From: Syngnathus acus
Lineage: Eukaryota; Chordata; Actinopteri; Syngnathiformes; Syngnathidae
Reading direction: 5' to 3'
Assembly: GCF_901709675.1 (NCBI RefSeq)
Contig: NC_051104.1
Span: forward strand, 5,439,501-5,503,500
DNA length: 64,000 nucleotides
A program made the position numbers and the translations under genes. A model generated the notes under the pieces. That model saw nothing but the letters and a program-made list of their open reading frames with translations, was not told where the DNA came from and did no database searches. Shown here one piece after another: positions 27,092-38,100 of this stretch; positions within the stretch are counted from its first letter, which is position 1, and every line of letters starts with the position of its first letter.

Positions 27092-30000
27092 TGAGAGAAG
27101 GGGGCGGGATTAGGCAAAGGAGGTGGCCGTCAGCCAACTCAGGCCCAACACACACAATATGCACTAACACACACACACACAGCATTTTCTCTACTCACGC
27201 AAGGCTCGTCGAGGGGAGGGACGGCTGCGCCGTGCTCGCATGTTCAAGTCCGAGGCTCTTCTTTATGAGCCAAACACACACAGCTGAGCATCAGCTGCCA
27301 AAAGATGCTACCATGCAGCTGAAATGAAGTCCAGAAGTGTGCAGTGCTGTGTAAATGCAACTATGTGGAAGTGAGTTGAGGAGCCGCTTTTAGACAGATC
27401 TGGTGCTTTGGCGCCATCTTGCGGCATCTTGATGCAGGGGAGGATGTTGGAATGAGTTGAGGCGCTTCATTCAGACAAATGTAGTGCTTTGTCACCACTT
27501 TATGGTATCTAATAGGAACCTTTTTAGGGGGGTCAATTACTTAGTTTTTTATTCAGACCCAGTCCCTGTACTAAAATAATCATCTCATCTTAATTTTTTG
27601 ATGAATTAAATTTACCCTGTAGATTTTTAGTCGAACATAAATTCATTGTTGAATGAATGGCAACAGATCGACGCACATTGCACGAGTTCGTTGTACTGGC
27701 TGCCCCCTAGTGGAGGAGCTTGTCATTGCACTACCTTTCTCCGTGTGTCGGTGGCATAGATAGGTAAACAAAGAAATGTTATTTGTGCTAAATAATTTTC
27801 AGACCCATTGAAAGAAACGCCATCATTTACCGCAACACTGAGTTGATAAACGACATGGAATGGTGTCTTCTCTATTTTGCGCGATGCTACCTGTTTGCTT
27901 GTTGTGTGGCGTCGCCCCACGCAGAGTTGAAAGGTCAAGGTTAAAAGCGTGCAGCAGCTGGTGTTGTGTCTATGAGCAGCCATGTATGAACACTTTTGCT
28001 TTGCTCCTCACTGCACACACATCGCCGCAGATAGTAGCATGAACCCGAAGACTGACCTGAAGCATTAACCGCACGTCAAGCGTGCCACAGTTGTACTCAC
28101 GACTTCCTGCGACACTCCTCAACATAATGTTACGCCGTATTGTAAAAATGCCACATTGAATTTCTTTTGATGTTTTAAGTCTCAGGACCATGACAGAGTT
28201 TTATCAATGAATTAAATCTAAGTTCGATTTATTGCGGTGCCGCAAAATACAAGAACAAAACATCTCTGTCTGCAAGCTATTTTGCAGCTAGATGTGAGGT
28301 TGTATTGGATGGGCGAGGTTTGAGAAATTAGCTGAAAGTCTAAAATCAAATATACAATATCGGCGCCTTCCTCTGGAGTGTATGTGTGGTCAAGTCAAAT
28401 CACTTGGTAATATCTGCTCCCATCCTTTCTACTAATAGGTGGGTGATTAACGCGTGTTTGGTTTAGGTGGTAATTCTCTTTTTTGAAGTCACGGGAGGGT
28501 TGTAGCATTTGCTAAATTGAGACATCTTAATATTTGGCAGGTGGTCCTAATTTTTCGCTGTATTCACAAGTGGAAGTGGAAGGACAGATCGGGCCGAGTT
28601 AAAAGAAGCTTGGGCGCGTTCGGCCTTGCCCCTTGGCAGCAGCAACATCCCGCAACTTGTCACTTTTTTTTTTTTTCCCCCTTCACTCTTTCCCCACACA
28701 TAAACGCTTCGACCATTACACACTCTGTTTTCCTTCTTCGTCCAGAGCGGGAGAAAATAGAGGCAAGAAAAGCAAACCTCAAGAAACGAGTAGCGATGGA
28801 TGAAGGCCGCATTGTTGGCGGAGGAAGTGCCTGTGCCGATAATTAATCATTGCACATGTTTGTCTTTCCTGACGCCGCATCCTCTCCAAAAGCTGCCGTA
28901 AGAGGGAAAACAAAAACACACAAGGCGTTGACGGAGGAAAATAAAGATTTTTAATTGATTCGTTTCCCCCCGTGCAATGATTTCCACTAGTTGGATGATG
29001 ATGCGGCAATTGAGGAGAATAGTGTGTGTTTGTGTGTGTTGGCTGTCTGACTGTTTGTTTGTACATGTTTGCACCTCGCTGAGGTGGTGAGAAAATACTT
29101 TATTAGCCGGCAATTATGAGTTAATGAGGCTGCCGGGTAATTCGCTCACCAGCAATTAGTGTAATTACGTTGTAATGAAGCCGTCGTAACGTGGGTAAAT
29201 AAACTGGACTTATGTATGAGTACCACTTTACAGTAAGAGTACAGTTATTGCAAATTTGTGAATAATAACATAAATAAATAGGTTAATTAGGATCTTAAAC
29301 TTTGAATAAATAGCTAATAAACAGCTGGATTACACCGTATGTTTATTTTTATTTATATATATATATTTTATTTAAATACTTAAATCAAAATGTAACAAAC
29401 TTTTGAGGCTATGGTTATCTTTACATTGACTTTACTGTTGAATTCTTTTTTTTTTTATTGTACTGTTGAATTCTTTTTTTTAATTTATAAAAAAAAATCA
29501 TTTCTTTTTATTTATTTTATTTCATTGTCTGCAGTGATGTTTTTAATTTGGGTGGATAAGGACAGGAGAAGATGGTAATGGAGCATAATGAGAGGGGTGT
29601 GGGCATTATGCAAAGCACAGGAAGACACATACATTTATATTTTTTTATTTATAATGAGCCCATGCTGTGTGTGTGTACGTCGTGTTGCGTGACTAATCTG
29701 TGCCTGCATGCTACAATGAGTGACGGAGCAAAGAGCTGATCTCTTGGAGTGAGCCACATGCCCCCTGACAGCACGCCCATAAGAGAAACACGCAAACATG
29801 TATCGAAGACGCAACATACACGTCACCCATGCACACGTGAGCCGTCCTGCACGCCACCCCTCGGCGAGCTAATTGCACACTCGCCGATTGTATCGTAGGT
29901 AAGACTTCCTGATTTGAAATGTCACTTTTTCTGCTCTTGGCGACCTAACACAAGCGTCCAGTTTCAGCACCTGGGGGGGGATTTTTAATATAAAACATTG

Positions 30001-33000
30001 TTACTTCAACAAATCAAGAGCCATTTGTCTTCTGGGCTTGGAAGTGTTCATGTTGATGTATCGTGTGGGAGAAATCCTATGAAGTCATGAAATCCTCCTC
30101 TGTTATGTTTTTTTTTAATGAGAAGCTCACCGGGCTCTAATACTTGGCATTAGTCCAGCAAAGAAGGACTTTTACCTCATAACTGTTCATATATATTCCA
30201 CATGTGCTGTCTGACTTTTAGAGGATATTGGACAATTGTCACTCATAGTTAGCAGAAATCCAAAACAAAATCATGTGTGCTGTTTTCCTTGCGTGCCATG
30301 GCCCTTTATGCCACAGAGGTATTTAACAGATGTGATTTTTTTTTTAATAGTAAAAAGTGAATGAAAAGCCATGTCTGTTTTCTTTTGGTTCTTTTTCATA
30401 GCAAATCAAGACAAGACGCCCAGGAAGCACGTCAACACTGCTTCCTCCAACCCCGAACCCGGCAGGAAAGAGAGCGTCCCAATGTGCACAAATGTCACTG
30501 AAAGCGGCCTCCTATTGGAGGTAAGATCATTTCACATCAAATTCAATGCACGTTTACATTCACAAGATCCGCAAGTTGGAGTAAATTCAAAGACGACGGG
30601 AGGTGGGCCTCCTGTGTGTACGTGCGTGACCTCTGGCCTTTGCCCCCATTTCTTTTGCCTGATTGCAGCCTTGCGTGACATAAGGATGAGACGATGGGTG
30701 TCGGCGCTAAAGAAAGATCTGGGGACTTGTACAAATTGTGTGTGTGCGTGTGTGTGAAAGTGAGCAAAAGACAAGTGAAAGGGCAACACCCAGCTCGTCA
30801 ACTTTAATCAGCGCAAACCCAAGATGTCTTTTCATCACTTGACCTTCCAAATCATAATAATGCATACATTTACGTCGCTCATCATTCATTAAAATCCGCA
30901 CCTACAGCTCCATAGGTCCACGGCACGCACGCAAGGATTCGGAACACGAAGCCACGTCGATAAAATCCCTTTTTCCGTGCGATATCCTAATGATGATACC
31001 GCCCAACAACTATGAGCGCTCTCACAAACACACACACACACACGCAGAGGCGAGCCGAGCCACTGATGCTTCTGTTAACGTGTTAGGTTGTCTCAATAGG
31101 TTGGCGAACAAAAGACTAGATTGACCGTAGTGATGCGCCGCCTCCCGTTGCGTGATCCGACCTGCACGAGGGCCTCAGTGCAAACTGTGCATTAGTTGTT
31201 ACCCTGATGGGATCCCAAGCGCGACGAGAAATTGTGCCGTGCCAGTGGCTTTTATTTCGTTGGAAGGTATGCGTGGCGGTTTGGGCCGGACGTATTTGGA
31301 CAGTGGCAGTTTTTATTATGTCATCTTTGTACACCACAGTACATTTCCACAAATACAATCATGATTGAAATGTAGACGTTATTATTAAAATTTTCAAGGA
31401 AGTGTCTGGAGCATAGCGACTTGATGAGGAGGCTAATTGCTAGCAAAACACGGCAAAAAAAAAATGACTGTGAACAATTAGCACTAATTGCACTGTAAGT
31501 ACATGCCAGTATTTTTCATCTGAATTATACCGGCGTCTCATGCCAAAGTGCACTACGGCCGTGATGAATGTGTTCCCGTTGGCAGAAGGTCTCTATTTTA
31601 ATCCTGAACCCACCCACGCTGTCTTCATCCGGCTGAATCAAATGGAACCAGACTACGTTGCCTCTCCTCGTTGGCCTCGCTTGCTTCCAAATCCAGCAGA
31701 GAGGCGACATCTAATTTTGGCCTCTGCGTGCGAAGGCCCGCTAAAGATTTTCGAGTCAAAGCTTTTTAGTCTCCCAAGGGCAGTTATGGGAGCCGGGGGC
31801 GCCGTAAATTGAAGATATGTTGCAGGCGAGCCGAGCAGCAGGTGCCTGTTTCCATTGCTTACGTGCCTCAGTAGAGAGGAAAAAGAGGAATAGTGATAAT
31901 AGATCAAAATATTCACAAAATACATTTTTCCCAGATAAATTCAATAAAGTAGTCAAAATCTTAAAGGTTAATTAGATTAATCAACAACAAATTGATTATC
32001 AAACTAATCACCTTGTATTTTATTTCTCATAATTTTCAAATGACTTCAGTTCATCGAAATGAATGATTCTCTGATTTCTATAATCTTTCATGAAAGCAAA
32101 CCGATGTATCACGTGTGTTTAATCCAAATAAAACGCTTGCAAACATCTGCTTTTATTTCGGAAAACAATGACCATCAATACTGCTTGTGTGGTATTGCGT
32201 AACTGTTGTTGAGTTGTTTTTGAAATCGCTAAATAGGACCAAATAAACAAAATATTAAAAAGAAAAATAATGCAAATAACATTTTAGCGGATTATTTCAT
32301 TAATCGATACACGAATCAATTCTGAAAATGTTCCATCGTGACAGCCCTAATTCTAATTGACGGAATGTTCCTTGAGTGGGAAAGAAGCGGCTTGCTGAGG
32401 CAATCCGATCGGTGACGGAGAATTGCGAGTTCATACACACAACAAGGAAGACCTGCGTAGTCTCGCAGTCAAATAGAGGCGACAGACTCTGGCAGCAGCA
32501 GCGGTCACGCAACTCAAGTAGCCTTGCCGTTGTCACGCTATCACAGCTGTGCACACTCGCACGCACACCAGCGCATAGTGACACATCTCCTTCCTGCGCT
32601 TTCTTCTCCCTCTCCTGCTTGTTTTTCCTCAGCTCTCGCCTTACTGCCCATCTGGCTGAAGCGTTCCTTTTTTTGTAAATGATGTTTTAATCAGCCCTCT
32701 ATGATTGATGATCATATTTGAAAAGCACTTTACGACCACAAAGCGTGTTGGTCGTTTGTTTACCACAAAGCACAACGTGTTTGGCTGTCTTTGAACATTT
32801 AGATTGGGGTAACTAATTACATCGCGTTTTTAATGGAGGGATGATTAGTCCGTGTTTTATTTTCCTGTGAAAAAGTCACCATTTAACTATCACACAGAAT
32901 CTAAATGTGTTTCAAATTTTCTGCCCACCGTATAGCAGGGGTGTCAATCTCATTTTTGTTGCGGGCCACACTGTAGTCAAAGTTTCCCTCGAAGGGCCAT

Positions 33001-35096
33001 TGTGACTGTCAACCCAAATAAATAAACGCCTCATATTATATCCAGTATAAGCTACAAAACAAACTGACAAATAATTGTTTTTTCAAGTCAGACTAGTTGA
33101 AAATGTTTCAAATATTTTAAAAAGATGATTTTTAAAAGTTAAGACAATTTGCAATTTTAGTATGACTTCAATTTAATGCACAATTTGTCTTCGCGGGCCA
33201 CAGAAAATGATACGGTAGGCCATATCTGGCCCCCGGGCCTTGAGTTTGACACCTGTGCCATATAGAATAAAACCGAATAACGTGATGGCTTATACGTCTT
33301 GCCAAAAGGCAATTAGCTTGATATCACTTCTGAGTCATGTTAGTCACTTTTTCCTCTTCCTCTATATGGATGGATAACAGGAAGATATCAAATCATATTA
33401 AAAAAAAAAATGCAATTCTAGAATGACTGTAGCTGAAATCCAATTGCTCAACGTGTATCTTCTATTTTTTTTGCGCTTATTTGCAAAGAATAAAGAAAGC
33501 ACCGTACATCGAAATTCTAACACGCTGTGTTTGTGTGTGTAGTCTCTGACAGGATTTGCCCTGGTGGTGAGCAGCGACGGAATGGTCTTTTATGCCTCGT
33601 CAAGCATTGTGGACTATCTGGGATTCCATCAGGTGCGTTGAACCTTTCCACCGTATTGTGCACAGTCTTTACTCTCATCTGACTCCGAAACAAGTGTCAG
33701 ACGGAGGTCAGCTCCTCGGCCTGACTCGGCAACTTCATCCTTCCCCTTTTTCTTTTCCCTCCATCCCCTTTTGCTCGTTTTCCATCTCTTGCTTAATGAG
33801 CCGGCGTAAATACTGATAACTATCTTGAGGGCAGCGTGAACCCACCAACTCTTGTCTGAGAGGCCACAGAAAGGTGAAGACCTCCGTTTCACCCTGAAAT
33901 GTCTTCGCGTGTGCGCTTGAATGCGCGAGTGTCTGTCAGTGTGTTGATAAGTCACCAATGGTTTCGCTTCCTTCCTCTCCAGTGGCCGTATCAAGCTGGC
34001 CATTAATTATGGATGATATCAACATGGCCTCGCTTGCCCCGCAATGCTGAAATCCAGCCTCTCTTTATAACCACCGCAAATAAAGTGCTTTTCGCTGTTT
34101 TGCTTTCGCTCACATGTACCCACACGTGCACAGACAAGACTTCAAACTGTCATCCCAGCCCCTTGCCCAAAATCAGCAGGAACCGACTAAAACGAAACCA
34201 CCAGCCTAAAGGGCAAAATGGAGGCAATAAATAGAGGGACCATCAGTATTTATAATTATAATTCCTTTCTGATGTCGCCTTGTTGTGAAGTGGTACCAAA
34301 AAGCATCCCGGCATGCCGATCACTTTAGTGCGGTCGGCTTTTTATGATCGTCAGAGGCAGGAAATGATTTACAAAACATCAACATGACAACTCAAGTCTC
34401 GTCGGCAGCGCTCAGGTTCTCCTATTGGGAGATGTTATGTGTGGTTGACAGTGAACAGCAAAGAATCCAATAAGTCTTTTCAAGTCCCCACAGAACATCG
34501 TGTTATATTTCAGACACTGTCAACAAAAACATTCCCACAGACTCTCTCGCAACCATTTTTTTTTGGGTTTTGTTTTCAAGTCCCATCGTTTGCCTTGACA
34601 ACATGTCATGTAATCTGGCGCCCGCAATTGTATTCAGAGGGGACATTTATCCCTAATCTACCACAGGGAAGTAACAGACATAGTAGCACCACAAGAGACG
34701 GCAAGGAAAACCTCCGACGGCCTTTGATGGTATTCGCGACGGCCGCAGTTATCCTTTGAAGGCCTGCGAAATTATCACTTCTTTTCCGTTTCTTTCCCTT
34801 TTTTTAAACGTCAACAAAAGTTACTCGATCCATCTGTTGTCTGCCGGACCGCCGGTAGGGCACCAAACCGCAGGACGAGGCGAGCGCCGAGGAGAGGCAG
34901 ACGATCAAAAGCCCTCGCGTGCCACCAGTGTGGAAATTATGGAAGGGAGGGGGGGGGGGGCAGGGTGGAGGCGGAGTGGGAAGAGGAGAAGGTTGAACAT
35001 GCTAGTGAGGAATCTGTCAATGACAGAAAGCAAAGCAATTGCTGGAAAAAAAAAAAAGAGAGAGAGAGAAAGATGACGAGAGCAGGCTGGAGTCTG

Positions 35097-35190
<94 letters not shown>

Positions 35191-38100
35191 GGGAGGGTAA
35201 GCTGGACCGGACTGCTGTTCGGGAGCCGGTGTCACGCGATGTTTGACAAACACAGCTGCCCTCACTGGCCTCGCAGCTGCCCTCAACTCTTACTGTACTT
35301 TGAAAAAAAAAAAAGTCAAATTCTCTGACTAGCACCGACTTTGTGTGTAATGAGTTAGTTGTGCAAGTTAAAATAGTTACTTCCAAACCAAAACGACCAC
35401 CCTCGTATAAATAATTTCATCATCGCAACACGGCTGCCGTGAGTGTTTTTGGATATTTATAATAATAATAATGTCGTGCCCATGGTTTGTTTTCTTCTAG
35501 ACTGATGTGATGCACCAGAATGTGTTTGACTACATCCACATCGATGACCGCCAGGAGTTCCAAAATCAGCTCCACTGGGCCATGTGCCCTCCACAGCACC
35601 AGGCGGGGGCAGCACATCAGGACGCTGCAGGGACTGGTGGGTCGTCAAAACATTCAAATTATATCACCAATGTCATATACTCAAATTTAGACTCCATCTC
35701 ATTTTTTTGTACCGTTGCGAAAGAAATGAGTGCACTCTCTGTTTTTGCATTTTAAGGTGATGAGTTTGTGGTGAGCAGCCTGTTCCATTCTCCAGAGGCG
35801 GGGGGCATTCCTCCTGAGCTCTCCTGCTTTCTCAACAGATGTTTCATAGCGAGGGTTCGATGTCTGTTGGACAGCACATCTGGATTCCTGGTGAGTGACA
35901 CCAAGCACCGCGCCTGCTAAACTGAACGGTAACTTGCAAACCGAGTCATAAAAATTCTCCTGGAGAACTTTCAGATCAATAAAAATAATCCGATGCATGT
36001 GCAGCATGAAGTGTTTTTTTTTTTTTTTTTTTACCAGGGTCTCTTTGTTTGCCGTAATATTTAATTAAAAGCATTTTAAGATTGGATGGCTTCTTCACCG
36101 GTTCATCTCGCACACTTGGAATGGACATGCAGTGGAAAATAGGGCTTGAACATTTGATCAGGGTTTACCAAGTCCATTCTGGTTGACATTGGCGCATAAC
36201 AGAAACCCTAGATGGCAATTTTCTGGACTGGAATGTTTATGAATGTTTTCCTCATCAGTCCAAATAATTGCAGTAAAGACACAAAAGAGTCAGGCGTGAT
36301 CAATCATCACACAACTTGGAAATGAATTATTCCCAAGCGTGGTGGTGTAGCTCTGTGCGTGGTCCATCCCGCCTGACTGCTTGACTGATCCACCAATATT
36401 GATACCGTCTGGAACATCTGAAATTGGATTGTAGAAAACTGGAAAGTTGAAAATTCCTAATCTTCGGTTTGGAACAAAAATAAATAAATATTGGAGCGCA
36501 ATTTATTATCCTACTTGCAAATTTTGGGTGATCCCAAGAAATCAGACAATCCCACAAGCCGATTTTAAATGGAAAATATGTTCCCATTGTGACAAACAAA
36601 CAATATGTTTTTTTTTTTTTTTTTAAATCTGAGATGGGATTTGGCTTTTTTTTTTGCCTGGGTTAGTAAATACTAGACTCCTTTCTGGTACACTGAAAAA
36701 GCCATAAGAAACATTTGGACAGCATCATATCTGGATTTCCACCAACACTTAATGGGTTCTTCTCATTTTTCTTTAATTTGAACCTGGAAAGCAATCATCC
36801 CAATTTCCATTTTATTTTCAACCTCCAAACTTCACAAGAAAGTCCTAACAGAGCGAGACACTGCTGCCCTCGTAATTCAAAAGAAGCGCATAATCATAGA
36901 CCTGCCTTAAAAGTATCGCTTTTAGATACTCTCTGATGTTCAAACCGCTAAATCCTTCCTGTCTCCTGCTTCCAGACAATGCAGTTTCAGGGTCGGCTGA
37001 AGTTTCTCCAAGGACAGAAAAAGAAATCGGCCTCCGGGGCTCCGTTTCCTCCCCAGCTGGCTCTCTTCTGCGTAGCCGTACCCCTTTTACTGCCCTCCAT
37101 CACCGAGATGAAAATGAAGAACATGTTAATGAGAGGAAAGAACAAGAGCGGAGGAGGGATGATCTCGGCACTGGAGCACGGGTAAGAGTGACCCACGCGT
37201 TCAAAAAGCTTCAAGTTGTGACCGGTGATTATCTTAATGGAGTTGCTACATTTAAATGCTAATTTCATCTTGTCGCTCCAATTTCACATATTGTGAATAC
37301 ATTTGATTTGACATTTGCAATGTTTGCTCAAGGTAAACGTGTCAGCATCACACTCTGCTCAAATTGGCGTTTTACTGTACATGCATGCGTAAAGCAAAAA
37401 TGGATGAATATATATATATATAGCCACATATCACCATTAAGAAGATTCCCATTTCAAATCGATGCCGTTTGATATTGTAGTGCATTGGTCCATAAACATG
37501 CACACGCACGTCTGGCCGTCATTGATCTTGCGGTTGCGGATGTTTATTCTGTTTCCAATTTTCAGACATGAATCTTGGAAAAGATGAGTCACTTTTTGAA
37601 TGACTCTCTCATGAACTTAATGGGAAGTAAAATCTCAATATTTGTCCTTTGAGTCATTCAAGCTTGAGAGTCACAAGTCACATCCAAAAGAAGTTCTAAG
37701 AGGAGCAAAATATACAAAGTAGACACCAATAGGTGAAAATTCACGAGCTGGACAGACAATAGTGTAGCATCAATGTGTTCATTCCATTTTTTCTGTCTTG
37801 CAGAGAACGAGGTGAACACCTCCGAAGGCACTCCTTCAGTGGAGGAATGGGTGACGTAGTAGACCCTCTCCTCCTCCCCTGTGCAACCCCTGGTGGCACC
37901 CAAAGGGGCCACCACACTCCCTGGACCCCACTCACCAAAGATAACCTCAAGTTCCGCCCCGATGGGTACTACAACCAGGAAGAGCCCCTCAATTTCTGCA
38001 AGTCGTCAATGTCTTCCCATAAGGGCCTCGGTCCGGGCCCGGGGAGCGGTTGGCCCGTGCGACCAAACTCGGGCCACCTCAGAACAAGCCAGGGGGTCGG

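Larger units (their letters stand above)
4174..30401 (+). other. ahrr: ahrr intron 3 (26.2 kb)
   Basis: A strong GTAAGA donor follows the bHLH exon, and the acceptor at 30400-30401 precedes the linker exon. A long intron after the bHLH exon is usual in AHR-family genes. Contents seen: simple repeats, a palindromic TA-flanked MITE (15057-15227), a partial hAT-like repeat (11395-11520), two related dispersed repeats (9000, 11222), a non-LTR element 3' end (20890-21226), a diverged tandem repeat (27372-27510) and a CTCF-like site (27702). No nested protein gene or RNA gene is recognised. It may hold enhancers, but none can be named from the bases alone. Confidence 0.75.

Noticed and set aside
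34937-35386. 149-aa minus-strand open frame with a His-Thr repeat
   Set aside because: It is produced by the 87-bp TG microsatellite; no domain or splice support.
37775-37803. ATG at 37775 as the start of a separate 381-aa gene
   Set aside because: The first ten codons are intron sequence with the acceptor TGTCTTGCAG at their end. The rest joins in phase to the PAS-A exons as the AHRR tail.
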